Shown here piece by piece: positions 1 to 7,075 of a stretch of 28,122 nucleotides of DNA. How positions within the stretch are numbered: the first letter of the stretch is position 1; the number at the start of each line of letters is the position of its first letter. The stretch lies in the NCBI GenBank assembly GCA_934670025.1, contig CAKUOS010000030.1, positions 1-28,122 on the forward strand. Direction: 5' to 3'. This stretch comes from an uncultured Oscillospiraceae bacterium. Lineage in GTDB: Bacteria; Bacillota; Clostridia; Oscillospirales; Oscillospiraceae. A program made the position numbers and the translations under genes. The notes under the pieces were generated by a model that ran no database searches, was not told the DNA's origin, and worked only from the letters and a program-made list of their open reading frames with translations.

Positions 1-915
1 GATGGACTCGGTGCGGCCCATGCCCTGCTTGCCGGTGTCGTCCTGCTGGTCGGTCGGCAGCGTCCAGGAAGCCTCGTAGTCGTTACGGCCGTCGGCGTAG
101 CAGACGATGATATCGACGGATTCCGCAGCGGCGTAGGAGAACGCGGTGCCGTAGCCGGAGTCGATGGGCATGACGTTGGACAGGTCGGAGATCTTTTTGC
201 CGTCATAGTTGGCCATCAGCCACATGGACGGATAGATGTAACCGGCGGAAGAAGAGGTCTTCTGCACGGCCCAGGTCGCCTTGTCGAGGTCTTCCCAGGT
301 CAGCTGTTCGCCGTTGTTGACCTTCTCGGCCAGCTGCTTGCCGTATTCGGACGGGGTAGCGTAGATGAGGGAGCGGTAGTAGGTGACCTGCGGGCCATCC
401 TTCTTGGTGGCGTTGGCCTCGCCGTTCCAGTCGGCGGGGTTGGTGGAGTCGTTGGACAGGCCGTTGCGGGTCGCGGTCAGGATGACGTCGACGTCGTCGG
501 AGTACAGGGCGTAGGTGCCGCCGGGCAGCCAGCCGAGGTCGATGGAACCGGCAGACATGGCCTCGCCGGTGGCGTCGTAGCTGGTGCCGACCGTGATGTC
601 GACTTCGTCGATGTCGTAGCCGAGCTTGGACATCTCAGCCTTGACGAGATCGGGCAGGTTCTTGGTGCCGGTGATGATGACGTCGGCGTCCTTGGAGGGA
701 ACGAACTCGAGCGTCAGCTTGTCGAAATGCTGATTTTCAGCGGCGGGCTCTTCCGCAGCCGGTTCCTCAGCGGCAGGCTCTTCCGCGGCGGGAGTCTCAG
801 TAGCCGGGGTCTCGGCTGCGGGCTCTTCGGCGGGAGTCTCGGCGGGTGTGGCCGCGCAGGCGCAGAGGCCCAGCGCCATAATAGCCACAAGAAGCAGTGC
901 GATGATCTTTTTCAT
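1..915 (-). CDS. PhnD-like phosphate/phosphonate ABC transporter substrate-binding lipoprotein (partial, C-terminus outside window)
   Basis: Seen: 305 codons from ATG at 915 run off the window start. The N-terminus is a lipoprotein signal with lipobox LCAC (Cys20), then a Pro/Glu/Ala linker (about 21-60). The mature part begins LTLEFVPSKDAD and holds an LPDLVKAEMSKLG segment and a SIDLGWLPGGTYALY segment. These match the start of the PhnD/PtxB-type periplasmic-binding family (known: binds phosphonate, phosphite or related oxyanions for an ABC importer). A strong Shine-Dalgarno (AGGAGGAAGG) precedes the ATG. Inferred role: extracellular, membrane-anchored ligand capture; ATPase and permease genes would lie downstream, outside the window. 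The exact ligand cannot be read from sequence. Transcription probably starts at the promoter 1023-1051 through a structured leader of about 100 nt. Confidence 0.82.
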   Translation of the reverse strand, partial: MKKIIALLLVAIMALGLCACAATPAETPAEEPAAETPATETPAAEEPAAEEPAAEEPAAENQHFDKLTLEFVPSKDADVIITGTKNLPDLVKAEMSKLGYDIDEVDITVGTSYDATGEAMSAGSIDLGWLPGGTYALYSDDVDVILTATRNGLSNDSTNPADWNGEANATKKDGPQVTYYRSLIYATPSEYGKQLAEKVNNGEQLTWEDLDKATWAVQKTSSSAGYIYPSMWLMANYDGKKISDLSNVMPIDSGYGTAFSYAAAESVDIIVCYADGRNDYEASWTLPTDQQDDTGKQGMGRTESI

Positions 916-1016
916 AGTGTGTCCTTCCTCCTGAAAGGTGTTTTTTGCGGCGTGCGCCGCAGAGGCAAATTTGAGACTGCGCTGCCGCAGCCTCATACCT
1001 ATCTGGTATTCCTACC
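916..1016 (-). promoter_or_regulatory. Structured 5' leader of the PhnD-like gene (possible cis-regulatory RNA)
   Basis: Seen on the minus strand between the promoter and the Shine-Dalgarno: a small hairpin (1005-1016, GGTA/TACC), a 10-bp stem with a 4-nt loop (972-995, one G-U pair), and a GC-rich inverted repeat (946-961). The segment opposite 962-966 can also pair with the 5' arm of the middle stem (GAGGC/GCCTC), giving two mutually exclusive folds. I do not recognise a known riboswitch class. Regulation is inference only. Confidence 0.4.
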
Positions 1017-1022
1017 AACGCC

Positions 1023-1051
1023 ACTATACCACATTTAGCGCCGCAATACAA
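1023..1051 (-). promoter_or_regulatory. Sigma-A-type promoter of the PhnD-like gene
   Basis: On the minus strand, -35 TTGTAT (1046-1051) and -10 TATAGT (1023-1028) are separated by exactly 17 bases. Predicted transcription start is near 1016, giving a leader of about 100 nt before the ATG at 915. Confidence 0.75.
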
Positions 1052-1170
1052 GCGGGCACGCAAGATTTTACGCGATTTCATGGCGATTTAAGGTTTTTTT
1101 GGCATTTTTCCTTTTTCCGCGGACGTGTGTGCGCGAAGCGCGGAACACGCGGACATTGTGTACAAATGCG

Positions 1171-1209
1171 GAGAAAAGAAAACGGGCCCCGGCGCGATTC
1201 CGGGGCCCG
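1171..1209 (-). terminator. Intrinsic terminator of the XRE gene
   Basis: Two perfect 10-bp GC arms (1183-1192 and 1200-1209) with a 7-nt loop are followed on the minus strand by TTTTCTTTTC. The hairpin begins four bases after the XRE stop codon. It insulates the PhnD-like gene from XRE transcription. Confidence 0.88.
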
Positions 1210-1212
1210 GGG

Positions 1213-1467
1213 TCAATCATCTTCCGCTTCCCGGTCGAACTCGTACTCGTTCAGCGCGGGAAAATCGAGAAACTCCGCAAGCGTCATATTGAATGCCAGC
1301 GCCAGCTTGTGCAGCGTCATCACGCGGGGATTTTTTGTCAGGCCGCGGACGATATTGTCGAGCGTGGACTGCTTGACGCCGCTCATCACGGCAAGTTTAT
1401 TGATGCTGATGCCCCGCTGCCTGCACAGGCTGCGGATCCGGTGCACGTATAGACCGGCGTAATCCAT
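1213..1467 (-). CDS. Small XRE-family (Cro/CI-type) transcriptional repressor
   Basis: 84 residues, close to a minimal single-domain XRE protein. A helix-turn-helix spans about residues 8-62: RIRSLCRQRGISINKLA, then the recognition part GVKQSTLDNIVRG, then MTLHKLALAFNMTLAEFLD. The acidic tail has no second domain. ATG at 1465-1467 has a modest GGGG Shine-Dalgarno. Known: such proteins bind short palindromes as dimers and often repress their own gene. The divergent promoter region next door holds two matching 14-bp palindromes (1488-1501, 1536-1549), so autoregulation and control of the small plus-strand gene is the likely role (inference). No phage, conjugation or toxin gene is visible beside it. 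Confidence 0.88.
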   Translation of the reverse strand: MDYAGLYVHRIRSLCRQRGISINKLAVMSGVKQSTLDNIVRGLTKNPRVMTLHKLALAFNMTLAEFLDFPALNEYEFDREAEDD

Positions 1468-1487
1468 GCTGTCGCCCCGCTTCCGTT

Positions 1488-1501
1488 ACCCATTTTTGGG
1501 T
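1488..1501. promoter_or_regulatory. Candidate XRE operator 1
   Basis: Palindrome ACCCATTTTTGGGT with preceding TT, 20 bp upstream of the XRE start codon. It shares the pattern TTACCC-N6-GGGT with the site at 1536-1549 and lies where it would block the start of XRE transcription. Binding by the XRE protein is inferred. Confidence 0.6.
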
Positions 1502-1535
1502 CACAGCAATGATAACAGGGAAAACACGCAGAATT

Positions 1536-1549
1536 ACCCGAATACGGGT
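1536..1549. promoter_or_regulatory. Candidate XRE operator 2
   Basis: Palindrome ACCCGAATACGGGT, the same TTACCC-N6-GGGT pattern as operator 1, with its centre 48 bp away. It abuts and overlaps by one base the -35 box of the plus-strand promoter (1549-1554), so a bound protein would compete with RNA polymerase there. Role inferred. Confidence 0.6.
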
Positions 1550-1577
1550 TGACACAAAAAGTATTTCCTGCTATGCT
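1549..1577 (+). promoter_or_regulatory. Consensus sigma-A promoter of the 51-codon gene
   Basis: TTGACA (1549-1554), a 17-base spacer, and TATGCT (1572-1577). Predicted start is near 1584, leaving a leader of about 26 nt that carries the Shine-Dalgarno for the ATG at 1610. Confidence 0.82.
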
Positions 1578-1609
1578 TGAAAAAACAGGATGGAATGGAG
1601 GAAACGGGA

Positions 1610-1765
1610 ATGGTCGACTACCAGAAGCTCTATGCGCTGCTGTTCGGCGCGATCGACGATGTGCTCGATCCGCTTTCGCTGATCCCGGAAGCGGCGCCGT
1701 GCGCGGCCGCTTTGCGGCGGGTATTGGAGCAGGCGGAAGAGCTGTATCTTGAAATGACGGAATAA
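1610..1765 (+). CDS. Small conserved-looking hypothetical protein (51 aa)
   Basis: The product begins MVDYQKLYALLFGAIDD and ends EQAEELYLEMTE. It has no signal, membrane segment or cysteine cluster beyond one Cys, and is predicted to be mostly helical. ATG 1610 is chosen over an upstream in-frame TTG (1577) because GGAGG sits 8 bases before it and the TTG overlaps the -10 box. It resembles short proteins of unknown function that I recall from Clostridia (memory, not checked). It is divergent from the XRE gene and has its own consensus promoter overlapped by a candidate operator, so the XRE protein probably controls it. Function unknown; an interaction partner or small effector of the regulator is conceivable but unsupported. 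Confidence 0.7.
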   Translation: MVDYQKLYALLFGAIDDVLDPLSLIPEAAPCAAALRRVLEQAEELYLEMTE

Positions 1766-1786
1766 GCCGGGTTGGCGGGCTTGACA

Positions 1787-1899
1787 GTGGGCATCGGCCC
1801 CTACAGGGTGCGGAGTGAAGCTGGAGGGCCGATGTGGGCATCGGCCCCTACAGGGTGCGGAGCGAATTCGCGGGCGGACAGAGCCGTCCGCCCCTGCAG
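1787..1899 (+). repeat. Three short palindromic repeats (family A) in the 1766-1962 intergenic region
   Basis: Copies: 1787-1815 (left arm missing), 1826-1862 and 1872-1899. The first two share 29 identical bases at a 47-bp period. The intact form is a hairpin GGCCGATG-TGGG-CATCGGCC followed by CCTAC; the third copy keeps the shape with different arms (GGGCGGAC-AGAGCC-GTCCGCCC) and is followed by CCTGC. The same family recurs at 6822, 7274, 7355, 10894, 11926, 12007 and 12112. No gene is seen in 1766-1962. Confidence 0.85.
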
Positions 1900-1906
1900 A
1901 TCTGTG

Positions 1907-1946
1907 CTGAATTTAAAAGCCGGGCGGCCGCAGGGCCGCCCGGCTT
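1907..1946 (-). terminator. Intrinsic terminator of the nucleoside ABC operon
   Basis: Perfect 13-bp GC-rich arms (1917-1929, 1934-1946) with a 4-nt loop; on the minus strand a T-rich run (TTTTAAATT, counting the end of the arm) follows. It starts 16 bases after the stop codon of the last operon gene. Confidence 0.85.
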
Positions 1947-1962
1947 GGTTTCTGCGTGAGGA

Positions 1963-3045
1963 TTACTGCATGAAGGTGCCGGCGATCATCTCGTCGATGT
2001 AGGCCAGGTACTTCTCCTGGATCTCGGCGGGAACGAGGTCGCTGATCGCGCCCGCGGACAGCGTACCGTTCTGGAGCGTGCCGTAGAGCACTTCGCCGCC
2101 GAACGTGCCGGCCTCGACCGCTTCCATGGAAGCGACGACCATCGCGGAGTTATCCGTCACCTGCGAGCAGATGATGCACTCGTTCTGGCCGAGGATATCA
2201 GCCGGCTGGCCGATGTCGTAGATCTTGATCTCACCCGCAGCGGCGTTGGCTGCGTCGATGGCCTCGCGCGCACCGGAGTCGACGGCGGAAGCGTCGCCGA
2301 AGAAGACGTCAGCGCCCTGGGAGATCAGCTCGGTGGCGAATTCCTTGCCCTTCGGGGCATCGGAGAAGGAATTGGCATAGGGAACGTTCAGCAGCTCGAC
2401 GGTCTTGCCTTCCTTTTCGCCGACGAACTTCGCAGCCTCTTCAAAGCCCGCGATCTTGCCCTTGGTGGTGTCGAGCTCCATGCCGCCGATGAAGCCGAGC
2501 TTGCCCGTCTCGGTCATGAGACCGGCCAGCGCGCCCGCGATCCAGCCGATCTGCTGGGCGTTCGGAAGCAGGGAGGAGACGTTCTTGTTGACGGCCTTTT
2601 CCGGCGTGTCGACTGCGCCGTTCAGGAGCGCGAAGGCGACGTCGGGGTATTCTTCCGCAGCCTGAAGGACGGCGTCGGTGTACTGGTTACCGGGGGCGTA
2701 GATCATGTCATAGCCCAGCGCGCAGTAAGCGACGATGGAATCGTAGTACGCATCCTGCGAGATGGAGTCGGTGACCTCGGTCTGCCAGCCCTTCTTCTCG
2801 GCAGCGGCGATCATGGCGTTGTAGCACGCAGCGCCCCAGCCGCCGTCGTTGATGCTCGAGTCGCAGATCATGGCGACCTTGTAGGTCTTGCCGTCGGCCG
2901 CGGGGGTCTCGGCTGCGGGCGTTTCGGCCGCGGGCGTCTCCGCCGCCGGGGTCTCGGCCGCGGGCGTTTCGGCCGGCGCGGACGCGCAGGCGACCAGCGT
3001 CAGGACCATTGCCAGAGCCAGAAGCAGTGCAAAAATCTTTTTCAT
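1963..3045 (-). CDS. BMP-family (basic membrane/PnrA-type) nucleoside-binding lipoprotein
   Basis: 360 residues, usual for the family. Lipobox LVAC (Cys20) is followed by five tandem PAAET-type repeats (about 23-49), then the BMP domain: YKVAMICDSSINDGGWG, QYTDAVLQAAEEYPDVAFALL, and GKLGFIGGMELD. Known: BMP/PnrA/NupN proteins capture purine or pyrimidine nucleosides for an ABC importer. It is the last gene of an operon whose ATPase and two permeases belong to the matching carbohydrate-uptake-2/BMP class, so its function as the receptor is well supported; which nucleosides are bound is not. ATG 3045 has GGAGGG 7 bases upstream. A small hairpin capped by TTCG (3074-3094, minus strand) in the 55-base gap may help adjust its expression relative to the permeases (inference). 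Confidence 0.9.
   Translation of the reverse strand: MKKIFALLLALAMVLTLVACASAPAETPAAETPAAETPAAETPAAETPAADGKTYKVAMICDSSINDGGWGAACYNAMIAAAEKKGWQTEVTDSISQDAYYDSIVAYCALGYDMIYAPGNQYTDAVLQAAEEYPDVAFALLNGAVDTPEKAVNKNVSSLLPNAQQIGWIAGALAGLMTETGKLGFIGGMELDTTKGKIAGFEEAAKFVGEKEGKTVELLNVPYANSFSDAPKGKEFATELISQGADVFFGDASAVDSGAREAIDAANAAAGEIKIYDIGQPADILGQNECIICSQVTDNSAMVVASMEAVEAGTFGGEVLYGTLQNGTLSAGAISDLVPAEIQEKYLAYIDEMIAGTFMQ
2906..2980. repeat. Five 15-bp tandem repeats inside the BMP lipoprotein gene
   Basis: Units at 2906, 2921, 2936, 2951 and 2966, pattern gtYtcSgcYgcSggc with a few substitutions, encode the PAAET linker. They are in frame, so gain or loss of units would only change linker length. Such arrays are prone to slippage. 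Confidence 0.8.
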
Positions 3046-3100
3046 TGTTTTCCCTCCGTATAAAATATGGTTTATAACAGCGCCGAAGCGTTATTATCGT

Positions 3101-4024
3101 TTACCGCTGTTCGCGGCGGTAGGGCTTGCCGTTGGCCTTGGGGCCGGCCTGCTTTGTGCCGATGAGGCTCAGGACGACGACCGTGGCCACGTAGGGGATC
3201 ATCTGGAAGAACTGATACGGGATGGCGATACCGGACACCTGAAGGCGGATCTGCAATGCGTCGCAGAAGCCGAAGAACAGGCAGGCAAGCAAAATGCCGC
3301 CCGCATTCCAGCGGCCGAAGATGACGGCGGCCAGCGCGATGAAGCCGCGCCCGGCGACGATGCCGTCGGTATAGGTGCTGGAATAGCACGTGGTGAGGTA
3401 TGCGCCGCCGATACCGGACAGCGCGCCGCAGATGACGCAGGCGAGATATTTGACGCCGACGACGTTGATGCCGAGCGTGGCCGCGGCCTGCGGATGCTCG
3501 CCGACGGATTTGTAGCTCAGGCCCGCGCGGGTCTTGTTGAAGAAGACTGCGGTGAAAATGACGAGCAGGACGGCAAGGTAGACCATCGGGCTCTGGTCAA
3601 AGAGCAGCGGGCCGACGACGGGGATATCCTTGAGGCCGGGAATGGCGGCGGACGGCATGGTGACGATCTGCTTGAGATCGGAGCCGGTGCCGAAATACAC
3701 GCGGTAGATGAACGAGGCCAGCGCCGGCGCGAAGATATTGACCGCCATACCGTAGACCGTATGGTCGGCGCAGAGCGTGACCGTGGAGAAGGCGTAGATC
3801 ATATTGACCGCGATGCCGGCAAGCGCGCCGCAAAGCAGCCCCAGCCAGTTGGAGCCCGTGACGTAGCAGACGAGGAAGCCCACGAGCGCGCCGATGGACG
3901 CAAGGCCCTCGAGGCCGATGTTGACCATACCGGCGCGCTGGCCGTAGAGCTCGGCAAGCGAGATGAGCAGCACCGGGATGGCGAGGCGGACAGTCGCCAG
4001 AAGCAGACTCGAAATCCAATCCAT
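3101..4024 (-). CDS. Nucleoside ABC transporter permease 2 (NupQ-type, BPD_transp_2 family)
   Basis: 307 residues from ATG 4024, beginning MDWISSLLLATVRLAIPVLL. Multiple hydrophobic segments are separated by short loops. The family's early signature is GQRAGMVNIGLEGLASIGAL, and AGRGFIALAAVIFGRW lies in the C-terminal half. Known: forms the membrane channel with permease 1. An upstream in-frame start at 4069 is rejected because AAAGGAGGG precedes ATG 4024, and because the stop of permease 1 overlaps this ATG by one base (TAATG), a classic coupled junction. It is followed 55 bases later by the binding lipoprotein. Confidence 0.9.
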   Translation of the reverse strand: MDWISSLLLATVRLAIPVLLISLAELYGQRAGMVNIGLEGLASIGALVGFLVCYVTGSNWLGLLCGALAGIAVNMIYAFSTVTLCADHTVYGMAVNIFAPALASFIYRVYFGTGSDLKQIVTMPSAAIPGLKDIPVVGPLLFDQSPMVYLAVLLVIFTAVFFNKTRAGLSYKSVGEHPQAAATLGINVVGVKYLACVICGALSGIGGAYLTTCYSSTYTDGIVAGRGFIALAAVIFGRWNAGGILLACLFFGFCDALQIRLQVSGIAIPYQFFQMIPYVATVVVLSLIGTKQAGPKANGKPYRREQR

Positions 4025-5091
4025 TACGCAGCGCCCTCCTTTCTTCTGCCGAAGACGCGGTTTTTCCACGCTTCGAATTCCGGGAGCTTCGTCAGGGCCA
4101 TGCCCGCGACGGAGAAGACGATGACAAGCGCCTGAATGATATCCGAGACGCTGGTCGGCACGCCGGTGGCGGCCTGCATGGTCGTCGAGCCGACGCGCAG
4201 GACCGCAAAGAACAGCGCGACCACCATCGTGGCCAGCGGATGCAGCTGGCCGATGAGCGCCATGGCGACGCCGTCGAAGCCGTAGCCCGCGCCGAAGCCG
4301 TTGATGAGGCGGAACTGCGTGCCCAGCAGCTCCGCGCTGCCGCCGAGACCGGCGATGGCGCCGGAGATGATGAAACTGGCGAGCATATACCGCTTGACCG
4401 GGATGCCGTTGAAGCGGCTGGCCGTCATGTTATAGCCCACGGCGCGCAGACGGAAGCCCGCGCTCGTCCAGAAAAGCGTATAATAGAGGAGCAGGCCGAC
4501 AGCCACGGCGATCACGAGGCCCCAGGTAAAGCGCATCCCGCTGACGATACGCGGCAGATGGACCGCGTCGGCGATGGCGGGCGTCTGCGGCACGGAGGCG
4601 TCGCGGATCCAGCTGGTATAGATGACGCCCATGAAAAGCGTGGCGACATAGTTGAGCATGATGGAGATGATCATCTCGTTCTGCCCGCGCGTGATCTTCA
4701 GAACGCCGGGGATCATGCCCCAGAAGCCGCCCGCGAGCGCGCCGGCAAGCAGCGCGAGCAGCACGCCCGCAAACCCGGTCAGGCCGGTAAAGTAGCAGGT
4801 CAGAAACGCCGCGATGGAGCCCATGAGGAACTGGCCCTCGCCGCCGAGGTTAAACACGCCGCATTTATACGCGAAGCAGGCGCAAAGGGCGGTGAACATG
4901 AGGGGCGTGGCCTTGGTCAGCGTGGTGCCGATACCGGCCCTGGAGCCGAACGCGCCCTGGAACAGGTATTTGACGGCCATAAACGGGTCCGCGCCGAGCG
5001 CGGCCATGATGACGCCGCCGATGAGGAAGGCCAGAAGGATCGACAGCAGCGGCACGAGGCACGCGCCGAGGCTTTTTTTCAGTTTTTCCAT
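4024..5091 (-). CDS. Nucleoside ABC transporter permease 1 (NupP-type, BPD_transp_2 family)
   Basis: 355 residues with about eight to ten hydrophobic segments. It has the family features LTKATPLMFTALCACFAYKC and FNLGGEGQFLMGSI near residues 60-92, and the segment RGQNEMIISIMLNYVATLFM that is typical of the larger permease of BMP-type importers. Known: pairs with permease 2 as the transmembrane channel. AGAGGAGG precedes the ATG. It lies 16 bases after the ATPase gene and its stop overlaps the next start, so it is the second gene of the operon. Confidence 0.9.
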   Translation of the reverse strand: MEKLKKSLGACLVPLLSILLAFLIGGVIMAALGADPFMAVKYLFQGAFGSRAGIGTTLTKATPLMFTALCACFAYKCGVFNLGGEGQFLMGSIAAFLTCYFTGLTGFAGVLLALLAGALAGGFWGMIPGVLKITRGQNEMIISIMLNYVATLFMGVIYTSWIRDASVPQTPAIADAVHLPRIVSGMRFTWGLVIAVAVGLLLYYTLFWTSAGFRLRAVGYNMTASRFNGIPVKRYMLASFIISGAIAGLGGSAELLGTQFRLINGFGAGYGFDGVAMALIGQLHPLATMVVALFFAVLRVGSTTMQAATGVPTSVSDIIQALVIVFSVAGMALTKLPEFEAWKNRVFGRRKEGAA

Positions 5092-5107
5092 ATCCGCGTT
5101 CCTCCTC

Positions 5108-6619
5108 TCACTTGCCGGTCATGGCAAGGCTGATCTCTTCGACCGGCGGGTTTTTGCCGGGGTATTCGCCCATGATCCGCCCCTCGAAGCAGACGACGAT
5201 CCGGTCGGACATTTCGAGGATCTCGTCGAAATCGGCGCTGATGAGCAGGATGCCGACGCCGCGCGCACGCGCCGCGATCATCTGATCGTGGACGAAGCTC
5301 GCCGCGCCGATGTCAAGGCCCCGCGTCGGGTGTGCCATAACGAGCAGCGCCGGGCCGCTCTCGAGCTCGCGCGCGAGAATGACCTTCTGCTGGTTGCCGC
5401 CCGAAAGCGAGCGCACGCTCTGGCCGACGGACGTGCAGCGCACGTCGTATTTCTGCGCCAGACTCTGCGCGTAGGCGGTGATGGCGCGCTTGTTGAGGAA
5501 GACGCCTCCGCCCTTGCTGAAGCGCGGATCATCGGTGTCCTTCAGGACGAGGTTTTCCGCGATGGACATATCGCCGATGAGGCCCTGCAAATTGCGGTCT
5601 TCTGGTACGTGCGACACGCCGTATTCGATGAAGCCGTTGGGATCGAAGACGGCCACGCGGCTGCCCTTGAGCGTGACGTCGCCGCCGTCGGGCGCGATGA
5701 CGCCGGTGATGAGCTGCGCGAGCTGGGTCTGGCCGTTGCCGTCGACGCCAGCGACGCCGACGATCTCGCCGGCATGGATGCGCAGCGACAGCTCGTTCAG
5801 ACCGCTGTGCTTGCTGGTCTTGTTATAATCGACGCCGCGAAGCTCCGCGACGACCTCGCGCCCGGAAGCGTCGACCTTTTCGTACTGGGAATCGGAAAGC
5901 TCTTTGCCGATCATCATGCCGGCGAGCTTCTGCCCGTCGGTATCGGCCCGGTCGACCGTGCCGACGACCTTCCCCAGACGCAGGATCGTGATGCGGTCGG
6001 AGATATGGAGCACCTCGCGCATCTTGTGGCTGATGAAGATGATGCTCTTGCCCTCGCCGATGAGCTTTTTCATGATGGCAAACAGACCCTCGACCTCGAT
6101 ATCGGTGAGCGCGGCGGAGGGCTCGTCGAGGATGAGCAGCTCTGCGCCGTGGTACAGCGCCTTGAGGATCTCGGTGCGCTGCTGTTCACCGACGGAAATT
6201 TCGGTGATACGCTTATCGAGCTGCACGTCGAGGCCGTATTTTTCTGACAGCGCCTCGATCTCTTTGCGGCGCGCAGCGCGGTCGATGAAAAGCCCCTTGG
6301 CGTGTTTGTCGCCGAGGATGATATTGTCGAAGACCGTCATGGCCTCGACCAGCATGAAGTGCTGATGCACCATGCCGATGCCGAGCTTGACCGCCTGGCT
6401 GGGCGACTCGATGCGGACCTCTTTGCCGTTCAGAAATATCTTGCCCTCGGTCGGCTGGTAAAGCCCGATGAGGATGTTCATGAGCGTCGATTTGCCCGCG
6501 CCGTTTTCGCCGAGCAGCGTCAGAACCTCGCCGCGGCCGACCGTCAGGCTGATGTCGCGGTTGGCGTAGAAATCGCCGAAGCGCTTGCTGATGTGCTCCA
6601 TGCGAAGCAGTTCCTGCAA
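5108..6619 (-). CDS. Nucleoside ABC transporter ATPase (NupO-type, two ATP-binding domains)
   Basis: 503 residues, two fused nucleotide-binding domains. First domain: Walker A GENGAGKST (37-45), signature SVGEQQR (142-148), Walker B LLILDE (161-166). Second domain: Walker A-like GVDGNGQTQ (291-299) lacks the lysine, the signature LSGGNQQK (405-412) is intact, and the Walker B region LLVMAHPTRGLD (425-436) lacks the Asp-Glu pair. Known: this asymmetry is normal for the sugar/nucleoside (CUT2/BMP) class, so it is not a defect. The start is taken as TTG 6619 because GGGAGG sits 7 bases upstream; ATG 6601 (six codons later) is the alternative. First gene of the operon, with a promoter at 6659-6687. 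Confidence 0.9.
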   Translation of the reverse strand: MQELLRMEHISKRFGDFYANRDISLTVGRGEVLTLLGENGAGKSTLMNILIGLYQPTEGKIFLNGKEVRIESPSQAVKLGIGMVHQHFMLVEAMTVFDNIILGDKHAKGLFIDRAARRKEIEALSEKYGLDVQLDKRITEISVGEQQRTEILKALYHGAELLILDEPSAALTDIEVEGLFAIMKKLIGEGKSIIFISHKMREVLHISDRITILRLGKVVGTVDRADTDGQKLAGMMIGKELSDSQYEKVDASGREVVAELRGVDYNKTSKHSGLNELSLRIHAGEIVGVAGVDGNGQTQLAQLITGVIAPDGGDVTLKGSRVAVFDPNGFIEYGVSHVPEDRNLQGLIGDMSIAENLVLKDTDDPRFSKGGGVFLNKRAITAYAQSLAQKYDVRCTSVGQSVRSLSGGNQQKVILARELESGPALLVMAHPTRGLDIGAASFVHDQMIAARARGVGILLISADFDEILEMSDRIVVCFEGRIMGEYPGKNPPVEEISLAMTGK

Positions 6620-6658
6620 GGCCGATCCCTCCCTCTGTCATTTTTCACTTCGGTTTCG

Positions 6659-6687
6659 ATTATATCATATCGATAAGACCATGAAAA
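6659..6687 (-). promoter_or_regulatory. Promoter of the nucleoside ABC operon
   Basis: Minus strand: -10 TATAAT (6659-6664), 17-base spacer, -35-like TTTTCA (6682-6687; four of six consensus bases). It starts transcription about 30 bases before the TTG start codon. No purine riboswitch was recognised. Confidence 0.68.
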
Positions 6688-6714
6688 GAAAAAGTTGAAC
6701 TGCGTCTGAATTTC

Positions 6715-6771
6715 TCCGTTTTGCCGAAAACGGACGCGCCCGTCTGTACAAAGTCCGTACAGACGGGCGCG
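6715..6771 (-). terminator. Two adjacent hairpins, possible terminator for leftward read-through
   Basis: An 8-bp hairpin (6715-6734, TCCGTTTT/AAAACGGA) directly abuts a perfect 15-bp hairpin (6735-6749 with 6757-6771, 7-nt loop). On the minus strand the long hairpin is followed by TCCGTTTT. This could stop transcripts arriving from the lysR-eamA side before the nucleoside operon promoter. The T run is short, so the terminator call is tentative. Confidence 0.4.
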
Positions 6772-6821
6772 CAGCCATTCGATTTTTATTGCCGTGCGAT
6801 CGCATCGGGCATATCCCGGCA

Positions 6822-7075
6822 GGCCGACAGGGTCGTCGGCCCCTACGCCTTCCCGGAAGGTTCCTCCAAAAAACCAAAATGCAAACCAGCGAAGCGTTTG
6901 CATTTTGGAAAGGAGGAAACGGCTTTAGAGAATAAGAACCAAAACGTAGGCTTGGCCTACGTTTTGGAAAGGAAGAAACAGATTTAGAGAATAAGAGACG
7001 GCGCTTGCGGCGGCTCGTTTCGTCAAAGCCGTTTCTGACGCGCGAAGACTCGTTTCGTCGAGGTCGTTTCCGACG
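6822..7075 (+). repeat. Composite palindromic element, copy 1 (lacks the left part)
   Basis: Order: family A hairpin (6822-6846), CTTCCCGGAAGG, B unit 1 (6874-6908, 13-bp arms, 9-nt loop), spacer AAAGGAGGAAACGGC then TTTAGAGAATAAGAA, B unit 2 (6939-6967, 13-bp arms, loop TTG), spacer, then a tail with a short CGC-TT-GCG hairpin and two tandem versions of the CTCGTTTCGTC-to-TTTCYGACG block (7012-7040 and 7049-7075). Compared with copies 2 and 3 it lacks the inverted A hairpin and 55-bp core. No gene is seen. Confidence 0.8.

Noticed and set aside
2888..6247. Long open frames on the plus strand opposite the nucleoside importer genes
   Set aside because: They are mirror frames of GC-rich codons: Arg/Ala/Glu-rich low-complexity proteins with no Shine-Dalgarno, no family resemblance, and full overlap with well-identified genes.
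5108..6619. Defective second ATP-binding domain in the nucleoside transporter ATPase
   Set aside because: Loss of the Walker A lysine and Walker B acids in the second half is typical for this transporter class.
6620..6830. Purine riboswitch upstream of the nucleoside importer
   Set aside because: The leader after the promoter is only about 30 nt, too short for the aptamer, and the upstream hairpins do not fit its three-way junction.
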